Assembly: GCF_050948215.1 (NCBI RefSeq)
Contig: NC_135152.1
Coordinates: forward strand, 8,466,310-8,530,309
Reading direction: 5' to 3'
DNA: 64,000 bases
Origin: Halictus rubicundus
Lineage: Eukaryota; Arthropoda; Insecta; Hymenoptera; Halictidae
The notes below the pieces were generated by a model. That model did no database searches, was not told the origin of the DNA, and worked only from the letters and a program-made list of their open reading frames with translations. Positions within the stretch are counted from its first letter, which is position 1; every line of letters begins with the position of its first letter. This document shows positions 45,350 to 56,699 of this stretch, piece by piece. The position numbers and the translations under genes are program-made.

Positions 45350-46590
45350 ATACCAAACGTCCTATTATTTCAACATCCGGCACTGTAAGAGAGTCCGGCG
45401 AAAATTCGGCGTGGTTTGCACCAAAACGGGAAGTGCCGCGTAGATCGCGAATTATGGGGTCGCCGCGGCGCGGCCGGGGCGCTGAAACTCGAGAAATTTT
45501 TGCCGCGGTTTCGCGAGGCCGGGCTGTCCGTTCGCGGTTAAAAAATCTTGCGGTCACTCGGGCCCGATCGGAGGCTTTGCATAACCGTGGCGCATATCGA
45601 GGTGCAGGAGGAGAATGTGAGCGGCGAATGCGACGCTCGTTCGCGTCCGGTATGTACTCCACGAAATATCGGCACGAGCTGGGCCAGAATGTCGGGTCGC
45701 GATGCCAAAGGCTTGCCCCCTCCCCCCACGATGGCAGAGAGCAGGTTAATATTCCCGGCGGCGATACGCGCGCGCGTGTTTGTGCATCAGCCGCGTGCAC
45801 GTGTTGCATGGAAAACGTTCTTTTCGTTCCGATACCGATGCCGAATTGTGCCATTCCTCGAGGGCCATCCGGACGGATTTTATCGGCCGGTTTTAATGAT
45901 TCCGACCCCCCGAGGCTTGCCGGGATTATTTCCCGAACAACTGGATTGCCAGAGTGTCCAATGAATTCTGGGAAGATAGACACACGCGCTATCCCGCTTG
46001 AAAATACTTAACCGCTTGACGGACGATTTTTGTTTCTTCGCGAGAGAGCGCACGTCCGATCCGTTTTGGTTATGCTGTTTAGTTTGTTAGCGTTTGTCGT
46101 GGGGCGATTCGCACGGTTTGATGTTTTCACAGCGGAACCGTTCCACTCGCGGCAAATAGAACGTTGCTTTGGATATGTTTCGATTTTGGACATGTCGCGG
46201 GCGTTCTTCGCGAAGCACAGTTGTTTTCTAGCGAAAGGTTAAAAGGTTGAAAGGTTTGTTTGGCGAGCACTGTAGATCGGTTCGAAGTTGAATCGTTGTG
46301 GGACTGTTTCGTGCAAGTAACTTTTGGATTTGGGAATTACTAGGCTGCGGGTCTTGATCGAAAATAGAGATAGTGTGCATCAATTACAAGTCACAGGAGC
46401 TACACTTATTTCTTTATCTTTATTTATTTTATTTTTATTATAATACGGCAGTATTTTTAAATTCTTGAAATACTTTTAGCGTTTTACATTTGAGCTCATT
46501 TTTCTCACAAATGGTAATCAAACTATGATATTTTTATAGAACAGAAAAAATTGTGATCGCAGGAGAGAAAACTTGTTTAAAGTGACAAAT
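45350..46590. other. CpG-rich block open on both strands, then AT-rich
   Basis: From 45318 to 46011 a 221-codon minus frame and a 192-codon plus frame overlap almost completely. Both translate to Arg/Pro/Ser-rich sequences with no domain. Low stop-codon density follows from CpG richness. This could be regulatory DNA or a promoter, but no specific motif was recognised. A decayed hAT-like left end (TAGGCTGCGGGTCTTGAT) lies at about 46350. Confidence 0.4.
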
Positions 46591-46597
46591 TGTCATT

Positions 46598-46797
46598 CGA
46601 GTGATTTCTCGATATATGTCGCCAAGGCCTGGATGATAATCGTCGCGGATTATCCCCACTACCGCGGGCTATACCCCGCGAGGGGTCGCGAAGCTCGAGA
46701 GATCTCGGACGCCGAGGGGTGTAAACATGACACGGCTCCTGCACGATACATGACGCTGACAAGACCCGTGGTGTTGACATATATCGAGAATTCACTG
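46598..46797 (+). mobile_element. TA-MITE copy 12, near full length
   Basis: A 200-bp copy starting CGAGTGATTTCTCGATATAT (first bases altered) and ending CGAGAATTCACTG followed by TA. It holds CCGCGGGCTATACCCCGCG, GAGGGGTCGCGAAGCTCG and GGACGCCGAGGGGTGTAAAC. The GGGTATGTCTCC part is deleted. Confidence 0.88.
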
Positions 46798-46799
46798 TA

Positions 46800-47925
46800 C
46801 TTTGTTTAATCGAATTTCTTTTCAGGGGTGTATTTTCTCCATATGTGTTTAACATTACCAACTCGCTTGAACCTCGTAAAGCGTAGTAATTATCAATTGC
46901 CGTCATTGATCGCATAGTTAAGTTCGACAGACGCTAATCCTGTGCAACAATTTAGCCTGGGACGAGAACCCAGAAGTATTCAGTAGCGTTCTTTTTAGTA
47001 GGAGGCGATCGTTTCCAGGCGTCGAACATAAACGGAACAACAAGTTGCTGAAGCTGATTAACAAAAACATTTTCAATTTTACGAATCGAATTGGCGCCGG
47101 GTTCAGGCGCCACCACAAAAAAGCTCGGTCCACGGGAAATCCCGCACCGACCGACACTCGAGTTCCGTCTGTTTGCTCCGAACACAATGGGGAAAGTAGC
47201 CGAAGTGTATCCGTCGCGCATGAACAAATCGAACGTTGCCCGGAGAATCGAATCCTCGTCTGTCAAGCGTTCTTCGCGTGATACGAAACACAGACCCGGC
47301 CCGGCCAAGCCCGGCCGCATTTGCACGAGAGCATCGAGGAACAGAGAAAGAAGAGGCGCGCTGGGCTCGTACCCCGAAACACGAACGCGAATGCTAGCTT
47401 TCTCTCTCTCTCTCTCTCTCTTTATCTCTCTCCCTCTCTCTCTCTCCCACTCAGCATCTCTCCATCTCTCTCTATTTGATCAGGCATAGTAAACACGATA
47501 TTTTCTCACGCGCGGATATACGACCCGCAAATCCAGACAGGTCTGCCTGTACGTCGATTCACACCGCTGCGCATCATCGTACTGAGTGGGTCGCCTAAAG
47601 GTCATCATTTCGATGGACTCGAAAAGTGACCCAAAAAATCATCCCGTTTGGTTCCCTCGATTTTCAAACCTTCTTGTGCTACATGACAGCTTATATCAAG
47701 ATACTATTATTATTCCTAAGTCGAGTTGACAATTAGTTTCTGAGATATTAGAGATATTAAATTTTTGGTCATTTTACTAACATTTCTTAATTTTTAAGTA
47801 TTGTTATAGATATATTACATGTATCTAGGTGTGGTACAATTTTCATAACATTCATCATTCCCCTGATATACGTTACCATAATGAGACTAATATATGAGAA
47901 AATGTTTTAATTCTGATACACTATT
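46800..47925. other. Gene-free interval with a CT microsatellite
   Basis: CpG-rich from about 46920 to 47400, then AT-rich. (CT)n-rich sequence with interruptions runs from 47399 to 47447. Frames here are short and domainless. Confidence 0.4.
47399..47447. repeat. (CT)n microsatellite with interruptions
   Basis: About 11 CT units, then TTTATC, then further CT units interrupted by CCC. Confidence 0.93.
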
Positions 47926-47929
47926 TTTC

Positions 47930-48465
47930 ACAAGAAGTAGAATAGGCAGGTCATGATCAGACGCACTCCAAAGAATTAATTATTACTGTGGGTGATTCGT
48001 TTGTTCCAGGTTAAAATTGCTACTGCTATTCAAAGATTTATTAAAAATTCTTGAGCAATAAGTTACACGGTTTTAAAAATATAAATATTCCTTCTAAGTA
48101 ATGTACTAATTGCGTTTCTATAGAACTACGTGTAGGAAACACAGGAAAATAATAAGTGTGAAGAAACGAAAGATCAAAATGGTTTTCGAAATGATTAATT
48201 TCCACTACTATGATTGAATGGATATCTAATACGTGTCGGTTAACTGAAACTGCACTTAGGTGGTAGTATCATCGTAACGCTTCTCGTATTTTATATCACA
48301 TTTCTCATACATGCTGAAATTGAAACCAATCAAACGTATAGAAAGTAATTACTGACGTGCTGACCTGCGTGTATAACATTCATATATTATAAAAGCCACT
48401 GGAAAACAATGTAAAGATAATTGAAACTGAATGATATCTCATTTTATCATTTATTTCCTGCATCC
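47930..48465 (-). repeat. Long core-repeat element, minus copy of an inverted pair
   Basis: The reverse complement aligns in order with 40165-40655. Examples are AAAATGAGATATCATTCAGT, TTTGATTGGTTTCAATTTC, GAGAAATGTGATATAAAATA, GTTACGATGATACTACCACC and AGCAATTTTAACCTGG. It ends with the core GTCTGATCATGACCTGCC then TATTCTACTTCTTGTG (47934-47964). The two copies lie in opposite orientation about 7.3 kb apart. Confidence 0.8.
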
Positions 48466-48937
48466 TGTAACTCAAAAACCAAAAATGTAATTTTTCTTTC
48501 AGCAAAGTGTACAAAAACAGCTTGTATAAAGCACCAAAAAAAGAAGATATTTAAATTTTATTAAACCTTAACGGAACATGAAATAACAAACGGTATTTAT
48601 GTCTAAAAATCCCAGTACAAAAGCGTTGAGCAATTAATTAATTTAAACAACTTGCACAGGCAATTATTCAGCTAACATATATTGAAACGATTTATTTACA
48701 CGAATTATTTTACCAGAATGACAATTAAAAAACAGTTACATATACGAATTAAAAAATTGATTAAACTGATCTATTACAACCATTAGGCTGTACTAATTTA
48801 TGCAAACAAGCATCAAACTGAAAATCGTATGTACACTTTATTATTCTCTATTCCACTTCAACATAATTTCTTGTTCTTAATCATTTCATAGAAGAAAACG
48901 AAAATTTACATCCGCTGTACGTGCACAATTACTTCAA

Positions 48938-49166
48938 CCCTTTGCCGTATAATAACGAGTCAGACTCGTGATGAAGATTTCAAACAGAATCTACTAACTA
49001 CGAGTAATATTCCTTTTCTGTACGACACAATAGAATTCTGTCCTTTCGTGCCGAGTATTTAAGCATTAAAGTACAAATACAGGTATAGAATAATCCCCTG
49101 TTCTTTTAGGAAATTGTTGTTGATGACAAAGTTCTACAACTCTGAAGAAAATCGTACAGCAAGGGG
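48938..49166. mobile_element. piggyBac-like MITE, relative of the 26.0-kb element
   Basis: The left end is CCCTTTGCCGTATAATAACG and the inverted right end is CCCCTTGCTGTACG. The flanks are TCAA (48934-48937) and TTGA (49167-49170). The shared block GAGTCAGACTCGTGATGAAG and AACAGAATCTAC correspond to 26013-26056. The element is 229 bp and noncoding. Confidence 0.72.
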
Positions 49167-49572
49167 TTGATACTGGAACGTCGGCAACAGGAGGAACATT
49201 TAATTTATTCATTCAAACAAAGTTAATCATATTAATATTAGACAGATTCAATTTGTAATCTCCATCGTGAGTGTAATTCGAAGAAAAAGGGCTTAAGTGT
49301 TCTTTAAGCTCAAAATCACATCCCCGGGGGTGACATTGTTGGGGAGTGGGGTGGTGAGTTGTTGTCGATACGAGTTCCTTGCCGTCCCCTGTTAGCTCAG
49401 GGAGGTCATCCTGGGGGAGTTAGTGGCTATACCCCTTCGTGGGGGAGTCCTACATATTCCCGTCTCCCAACCCCCAAGGAGGGCGAGGAAAAAAGGCTCG
49501 AAAACACGTAAAAAGATTGCGAACCACGCATGCCATAAATACCCAAAATCTGCAATCGAACAATCACACAAT

Positions 49573-49663
49573 GCGGCCCTCACAGGGTACACCCCGCGGT
49601 AGTGGGGATAACTCCGCGACATTTATCATCGAGGTCTTGGCGACATATGTAGAGAAATTACTG
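49573..49663 (-). mobile_element. TA-MITE right-half fragment
   Basis: GGCCCTCACAGGGTACACC, GCGGTAGTGGGGATAACTCC, GACATTTATCATCGAGG and GTAGAGAAATTACTG, followed by TA. This is the right half of a minus-orientation copy. Confidence 0.7.
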
Positions 49664-49760
49664 TATTTTGAAAGTCACTTCGTTCGAATTGGTTTATTAA
49701 TTGATTCGCGTTTAAGTAACTTCTCTTTCTCTATAAACAGAGAAATCACTATATATGCGA

Positions 49761-49960
49761 GAAGTAGAATCGGTAAGTCATGATCAGACGGATCAGCCGA
49801 TTCCCACGTAACAGCACGCGTATTCGCTGAATTTCCAAACTCGCTCAACTCGAAAAGGAAAGGTCAAATGTAAAAATTGTACTCTTTCTTTTCGACTCAC
49901 TGTTGCGTGTAGAATTACTTCCCGATGATCGATTGCAAAGGGTAAACCCCGTATAGACCG
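49761..49960 (-). repeat. Core-repeat family copy
   Basis: Read on the minus strand, CCGTCTGATCATGACTTACC then GATTCTACTTCTCGC is the core. Further right, on the plus strand, ACGTAACAGCACGCG and TACTCTTTCTTTTCGACT correspond to blocks of the longer copies. The core lies just right of a MITE-like AGAGAAATCACT word at 49739-49750. Confidence 0.5.
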
Positions 49961-49964
49961 ATCA

Positions 49965-51440
49965 GGGAATCGCGTCTATATCTGCGGGGCTCCGTCGGAG
50001 TCATACAAAAGATCAAACAGAGAGCTTGCGCTTACACGAACGTCCCTTATCTATCAGGCTTAAATATTAAATCCGCATCGGAATGCACGCGACGGAACGA
50101 AGAAAGACACTCCGTATATTTCGAATGACCGGCCTCCCGGCGCAGGCAGGGTTGCGCGCCGCTTCGGTAAGGAGATCCACGGGACCGTGTCTCGTGAATA
50201 AAATATCTGTCGTTCGTCTCGCGATCCGGCAACGCGACGAGGCAGAGAGACGCGATTCCTCCGGTGCATCGGCATCATGCATGCGCGCGTACATCGAGGA
50301 TAGCTACGTAGCGCGTTGCACACCGCTACGACGACGACGACGCCGCGCGGAGACGACGCCGGCGGCGGCCAAGAGGGAATCATTAATCAAGGGGATCAGC
50401 ACGCCGTTACCCCGAGACGATTTGTATTTCTTGCGCGGCGTAATCCGTGCACTTTCTCATAAAAGATCGGCTGGTCGCGACTAAATTGATTCTCTTGCTC
50501 TTTCTTCTCGTAATCCCCACGTTCTTTCGGAGTCTCTTCCCCCTACTCCCCCTCGCCCCCTCCCCTGCCATCAAGCTCTCCCCAGGGCAGCCGGTTTTGC
50601 CGAGGGTTCGCGAGAAATCCCGTGGCATTCCGCGGATGGAACTCGGATGCTACGTTGGCCCGGGGATCCTCTATCTTTCGCTCCTGCGACGAGACGCGGA
50701 CGCGACGCCGAGCCTCCAGGCTGAGACGGTAATTGGATAAGTTAATTAGCTTTTTAAATGAAACTTTGTCGGGCTTTTAGACACTCCGGGCGGCCGGGTT
50801 GGTTCATTTTTTCTTTTTCGCTGCCTACCCCCACACCCCCCACCCGCCCGTTCAAGGGGGAGATCTTGCGGTCGCGCGCACCTCGTCGTCGTCGTCGTCG
50901 TTGTTCCGAACCCGGTCGGCCGATGCTCGATTCTCTTCGAGGCGCAGCCCTTTAACATAAATGCGAGCGAGAGAGCCTGGCGACCGAGCGTGTCGTCGCC
51001 CACCTCTCCGAACCACCCATCTGCTATTCTGAAACGTTGCCATCCACTCCCACCTCCTCCCCCTCCCCCTATCGCCCCTCACATCCTCTAACCCTTAATT
51101 GAAGCCATAACGCCGTAGAGCCTCGAGCGCCCTTAATGCAGTCGAGCTGCCTCACTTTAATTGAAAGTGCACGGATTCCTCTGATAGCTGAGGCTGCGGT
51201 TCCCCTCCTTTTCGTGAAAGAGTCGACGCCAGGGGCCACGGGGGACACAAGGAGTGGGGGGCAACTGGAAGCAGGCATTTACCTTAAATGCATCTTGAAT
51301 CGCGTTTCACAGCTGGTCTGAGCACGGCTACCTCCGGCGCACCGACGTATTGTGTTTCGTAACGGGGACACTGCTACAGGGAGTTACACCGGAATTAACA
51401 ACGCCCGGCACCATCGACATCGTTTCGACCGCGCCAAGAC
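49965..51440. other. CpG-rich gene-free interval
   Basis: Dense CpG DNA with pyrimidine runs (50490-50580, 50820-50850) and a (GTC)6 run at 50883-50900. Several overlapping frames of 75-133 codons on both strands have no domain. No gene is called. It is a candidate for regulatory or first-exon DNA only by composition. Confidence 0.4.
50883..50900. repeat. (GTC)n trinucleotide run
   Basis: Six units of GTC/TCG. Confidence 0.9.
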
Positions 51441-51446
51441 CTTTAA

Positions 51447-51568
51447 CCCCTTGCACTGCTATTTATTTTGGGATTGTGACGATTAGAAATTCTTCGTCGT
51501 TCAGAATTTCATAGAAAAAAGAAGACGGTTTATATTTATTGTATGACCAGGCTTTCTCCAAAGGATAT
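51447..51568. mobile_element. Left part of a TTAA-type element
   Basis: It begins after TTAA (51443-51446) as CCCCTTGCACTGCTATTT, like the ends at 26.0 and 48.9 kb, and contains GTTCAGAATTTCATAG, comparable to GAACAGAATTTCCTAC at 26.05 kb. The right end was not found. A TA-MITE lies directly to its right, so the element may have been interrupted or truncated. Confidence 0.5.
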
Positions 51569-51569
51569 A

Positions 51570-51766
51570 CAGTGAAATCTCGATATAAGTCACTTGCGCG
51601 GTTCTGGCGAGTGACATTTAGACGAAGTCTGTGGTTGTCGCCGAACGTTGCATTTGAAATACACAGTGCACGCTGGAAATGTAAAAGTCACTATCCGTAG
51701 TGGTATGGGTAGTCACAGTGACCTTTAAACGCGAGACTCGCAGTGACTTATATCGGGAATTCACTG
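51570..51766. mobile_element. TA-MITE variant C
   Basis: A 197-bp element with TA on both sides (51568-51569, 51767-51768). The left end is CAGTGAAATCTCGATATAAG and the inverted right end is CAGTGAATTCCCGATATAAG. Each is followed inward by TCACT-containing sequence, giving a terminal inverted repeat of about 24 bp. The interior is unlike the main family. The ends are closest to the generic pogo/Tigger CAGTG...TCGATATAA pattern. Confidence 0.85.
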
Positions 51767-51768
51767 TA

Positions 51769-51960
51769 TACGGAGTGTGGCCGGACGGATGGTACAACCG
51801 GGCAGGGGATGCTTCTACATATAAAACTAAGTCGAAAAAGAGGAATAACATTTTTTCGTTTGACGCCTGGTTTTCGAGGAAATCGAGTTTAAAGATCCTG
51901 TCGGTTTCCCGTGCTTTAGTATATGTAGGAAGTGGAATTGGTTGCGTAGAATCGTTTTGC
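51769..51960 (-). repeat. Core-repeat family copy, abutting variant C
   Basis: It starts TACGGAGTGTGGCCGG right after the MITE's TA, then has GGGCAGGGGATGCTTCTAC, AAGTCGAAAAAGAGGAATAA and CCGTGCTTTAGTATATGTAG, then a diverged core (GGAAGTGGAATTGG, 51928-51954). The block order is the reverse complement of the 11.1-kb copy. Confidence 0.65.
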
Positions 51961-51969
51961 GTTAATAAC

Positions 51970-52490
51970 TTCAATCGGACAAATAAATGTCGTACGAATT
52001 GAGTCAGTCGACTGAAAGAAATATGAACAAAGGATAAAGCGAGAAATAAATTGATAGCCATCGGCGTCCTCAAATGAATATATTACTAATTAGCACGATC
52101 GAACTGTTATCACTGGGAAATAAAAATTGCTAGTCAGGAGATCGAAGTTAATTTACAAAAACCGGTCAAGAAATTAACACACTATTCAATAACAATTATA
52201 TATAAACATTGAAAAAATCCATAGATCCATAGTTCCATAGTTTTCCATAGTTCTATAGTTTCATAGTTAGCTTGTACTTGTGAAAACGGAAATGGAGAAA
52301 AGGGTTTTCAAAATTTATAGTTGATGCAGAGTTCGTTCTTGCTAGATTAATGTATTGTTAGCTTAAAAAATTAAGTCGCTGATACTTTATCAGTAAAGAT
52401 GACAGCATTTTAATAAAATTTTATGTTTACAATTAACTTCAACTGCCTTTGAATATATCACAGAATGAGTTCAATTCGATTTTTGCAGTA
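51970..52490. other. AT-rich interval with short CCATAGTT repeats
   Basis: No gene. Between 52218 and 52268 the words CCATAGAT, CCATAGTT, CCATAGTT, TATAGTT and CATAGTT repeat in an irregular tandem array. Confidence 0.55.
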
Positions 52491-52500
52491 TCAATAATTA

Positions 52501-52710
52501 TATACTGTCTTTTTTCAAGAATAGAAAATTACTCTTCGAATAATGCAACATAAACTTTAACGCAGACATAGTCACAGCAGTTATTTTGCTCACTAATAAT
52601 TTTCATATGTTAAAAATGATATATCGACATTGTTAAACTTCTTTAATCCTATTACTGTTTAGAACTACACCTGCTCATTTTTGTCATAAATGCATAAAAT
52701 CCGCAGTCTA
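52501..52710. mobile_element. hAT-like MITE, left end uncertain
   Basis: The right end is clear: ATAAATGCATAAAATCCGCA then GTCTA, preceded by the family's CATTTTTGTC. The left end is tentatively TATACTGTCTTTTTTC, with AATAATTA before it. The right flank reads ATAATTAC, so the duplication is offset by one base and remains uncertain. Confidence 0.5.
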
Positions 52711-52719
52711 ATAATTACC

Positions 52720-54360
52720 ATCGAATTTTATTCAAGCCCTTACTATAACAAATATTGCGCAAAATCTGTATGAATTCAACCGTGCCATTTTTAACAAGGC
52801 TACAAATATTGTAAGTCGCTCTTACTGCTCGGCAGGTTTAATGTCAAAATTTCCCAAAGCGATGAGCCTGTCAGCGTTCGAGGACAAGACACGAGCACAG
52901 AGCGTTCGAAGAAACGAAAGGTTCTGTCGCAACATTCGCTAGAAACGTAAGGGACAGCGCCGGAAAATTATTCCCTCGGCGGCAAGTCAAAGCGAACTAC
53001 GTGACCTGCAGATTTCGGGCGGTCCAATTACTCCGCTGAATAATTGTCCGAACTTACAAGCTGTTGTTAACGAGTGCCGCGGATAACTACCGCAACTTCT
53101 GTTTCTTGGGCTGAATAATTCTGGGGAGCGGAGCAGCACGCCGTGGAGAACTTTCCTCCCGTAAACAGAATCAGCGCGACGCGAGGCGACGCGACGTCGC
53201 GACGCTGAACGTCCCGAAAGAACCGAGGGACACGGAAAAGTGAGCAGCCTCCTAATTAAAGGGATAACGCGGCGAACGGCATGGAAGCGGTCTAACGAAA
53301 ACTCGAGGAGCGTAATAAGAATTCGAAAGCGTCTCCCTCCACCCCCACCCCCATCCACAGCTCTCTCTCCCTCTCTATCTTCTACGCCCAATTATGTTAA
53401 TTCCGGGGCAAGCCCGCGGACCGTGACGTATCGATTATTAATTTAAGAGGGAAAATAAGATTTCCCTCGGACGAAGTGAAAAATTAACGAGTTTTAATTA
53501 TCCCGGAGATACGACCGCGCCCCGTCGGATCTTGCCGAATCTACAATTTCCACTCGCTTTAGCACTCCGAACGACTCACTCGATCGTACTTCCCCTTAAT
53601 TGTTACCGAGCAGTCCTCCCACCCATTAACCCCTTTTTCATGTTGATTTTATAACTTCGCTCAATCTTCCGCGCGAATCTTTCTTCTTCCCGCGATCGAA
53701 CCGCGGCACTGTTAAACGGCACACTCGAATACTCGAGGCTCCTCCACAGTCATTTATCTTTCCGGATGATTGTTATCGAGAGCGAACGTAACCGATGAAT
53801 TATGCACGAACGAGAAATCCTGTGAGGGTTTGTTTTACTTTCGCCGAGAGCTCGTGACGCGCGAAATTCTTTTTCAGAAGTTGATACCGGAAAGTGGGTT
53901 AACGTGAAAGTTGCTTCGGTGTTTATTAACGTTTATAAATAGGACGCGGATGCGGTGCGGAATTTCTGCACGCTTGGAGAACTTCTTTGATGTTTCGAGA
54001 AACTTGTTGTGGTATTATTCGCAAAGTGAAATGCCTCGTAGAAGAAATACGTTTCGGTTTAACTTGCGCGCCGGTGGAAATTAGGCTATCACTATATCAT
54101 GATTCTTCTTTCTTGTTCGTTCGATGGGAATCAGAGCTGAAGTAGATATACAGGCTGTTTATAAAACAGCACATTGAAAAATAATTTTACGTTAATCGGA
54201 AAACCGAATAACTCGAAAATACAAAATCACGAAACACAACGCAAAACGCTAAACTTAGTGTCACGGTTATTATAAAAAGAATTTTCATTTGCTTCAATAT
54301 ATTCACGATAGTGGTTTGAAAATCGTCGTAATGGGACTACGGTGAAAATTAGGTGAAATA
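52720..54360. other. Gene-free interval
   Basis: CpG-rich in the middle (52900-53700), AT-rich at both sides. A TTTAATGTC word at 52837 preceded by GCTCGGCAGG resembles the end of the TTAA family of 60.74 kb. The 134-codon minus frame at 52987-53391 has no domain. Confidence 0.4.
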
Positions 54361-54366
54361 AGAATA

Positions 54367-54510
54367 CAGTGAGTTCTCTATATATGTCGCGAAGGCCTGG
54401 ATGATAAACGTCGCGGAATTGTCCCCACTACGAGAGGCCTCGGACGCCGAGGAGCCTAAACATAACTCGGCTCGGGTATGTCTCCTGGACAATATATGTC
54501 GTTGGCACTG
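54367..54510 (+). mobile_element. TA-MITE copy 13, internally deleted
   Basis: A 144-bp copy with TA on both sides. It starts CAGTGAGTTCTCTATATATG and ends with only GTTGGCACTG, so the GACATATATCGAGAATT part of the right terminus is lost. The central palindrome is also deleted (CCCACTACGAGAGGCCTCGG). Confidence 0.85.
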
Positions 54511-54514
54511 TAAT

Positions 54515-56440
54515 TAAAAAGTTTAACTTTGAAAAGATTGTCATATTATTTGCAACCTGTTCATCTTGTGAAGAAAGGAAATTTTCTGTGCAATTCTTAT
54601 TTATTTTACTTCAGGTAGAAAATTTATATTTTGCATGAAGATCCGCAGCATAACGTTATCTTTTTCAGTTAGTCCACATTTTGTAAATAAACACGAAGGT
54701 GAATGAACATGCTTAAAATATTCTTGCGTTTCTCTGTCAAATATCTGAAATTTACATATAATTGTAGACTTCCGACAACTATGTTATCCGTCTGTAGCGA
54801 AACGGGATAATATTTCGTGCAATTTCGCGCAGCACCGTCGTAAAAGAATAATGATTATGTAAGAAAAATTATTTCACTTCTTTGCCGGCGGGTTTCCGTC
54901 AAAGAAATCGTTCCGAGCGACAAAGGATCCGTCGGATCTTCACGAGAAAGAAGTATCCCCGATGCTAATCACGGAGAAAACTTTTACGACCCTGCGGCGT
55001 AATTAATTACCTGTCGAGCCGAGGAAAGAGCCGGTCTGTCGAGTCGTTGATGTAACTACTGGTCGCGTCTGATCCGTCGCGGCTACATTCCCCTTCGACC
55101 TCGTTAACTGCCAGGTTATCATTTCCGATTACAATCGAGCACTTCATTCGATCCTCGTTTATCCTTTATCATCGAGAAATCGTCATATTAACGAATGGTA
55201 ACGATTTCAGCAACGACACGATTACGGACAATCTAGATGTCGTACTCTGAAGCGAATTATACTGAAGTTCCACACACAAAGTCCGAATAGATAATCGTTT
55301 TCCATACAGAAAATACGCTCGTTATTTGAAAGTATTACTTCATTGTCATTAATATTTACTTTCTCGATTTCCTTCGCAACAACGGCCGATTTTATTATCA
55401 ACAATTTGATAGAAAACAACGGAATTCTGTTTCTACCATAAGTGATCTCTGAACGTTAAACATTCATAATAAACGATATAGTATTACATAATATTTCATT
55501 ACGTATTTATCAAGTATTAAATAATATTTCATCTCCATCGCAATTCATGCTCATTAAATTCAGTTTATAATCCTCATCATAAACGTCGATCGATAATATA
55601 AAGCAGAGCAGCGATTAAATCGAAGAGTTAAATACGTAATTAAACTACATTAGAGTAGCTAATAATGATCCGTCGAAACTTTATATAAAGTCTTGTTATA
55701 GCCACTCATTAATAGTTAACAACTTCGTTATTAAACTTTTCGCTATCACTAGTAATTGCAGTTGTCAATGTGCTATATATAACTTGTGTACCATATATAA
55801 CTTGGTATAGTGTACTATTTGAAAAGTTTTGGTAAAATTTCTAATTTCTTTGGAGTATGATTAAATCTTAAACACTGTGATGAATCCATTTTGATCCAGA
55901 ATTTCAAAAACCTCATATAATTGTTCAGATCCTGATGAATATTAGGTGCAACAAGAAGATCAATGGATTCACATAAAGTACCATTAATAACGTGTTTAGG
56001 AACATTGATAAACAACTGTCTAAATTGAGCTAAACATTTCCATCTGTAGAATCATCAAAACCGACCTCCTTCTGAATGTTAACATCCTAAAATGTAAATA
56101 AATAGAACTCAGAAATTTGTTTTGAAGAAATACATTCCCATCTACGTTTCACACAATTAATTTAAAACATTCGTGTTCTTGATAAAGAAAAATTAAAAGT
56201 TGTCTTCGTTAATTTCAAGGAACAAAAAGTGAATAAAACTTTATTCCTCTTCCTAACAATCTTAACAAGAATAAACTACTCTTCTAATTCAACTGATCAC
56301 AAACACTTAACATTAACAGGATAAAATGTGACTAGTATATATGCTGTTCTATAAAAATCACAAGATCGTATTTATTTATATTTCTCACAATTTTTCTAAC
56401 AACTTGTGCCATACATGTTCCATTTTCTAACAATGTTTAT
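54515..56440. other. Gene-free AT-rich interval
   Basis: Mostly AT-rich, with CpG-rich patches near 54890-55170. A loose hAT-like right end (GCATGAAGATCCGCAGC) occurs at 54634-54650. The short frames are domainless. Confidence 0.4.
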
Positions 56441-56454
56441 ACCATGATTTCTAA

Positions 56455-56691
56455 TACTTTGACTGCCAAACTATAAACCTCAAAAATACCATAAATTCAA
56501 AGTAAGTTATTTAATGAAATAAAAATTGAAAAAAATTAAATGTATGATATTGAGTAGTCCTCCAACTGTCTAGCCTTTTACAGATCCTAATCAAATTTCG
56601 TACAATGAATATATATTAACGTAAAAATTCATTCTAAAACCTGGACAAATAATTCCGTCAACCACACATGTGTGGCATGGCAGTCAACGCG
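56455..56691. mobile_element. TTAA-type MITE with TTGACTGCCA ends
   Basis: The left end is TACTTTGACTGCCAAAC after CTAA (56451-56454). The inverted right end is CGCGTTGACTGCCATGCC from TTAA (56692-56695). The TTGACTGCCA parts match exactly in inverted orientation. A decayed TTAA on the left and TTAA on the right fit a piggyBac-like element of 237 bp. It is noncoding. Confidence 0.6.
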
Positions 56692-56699
56692 TTAATGCA

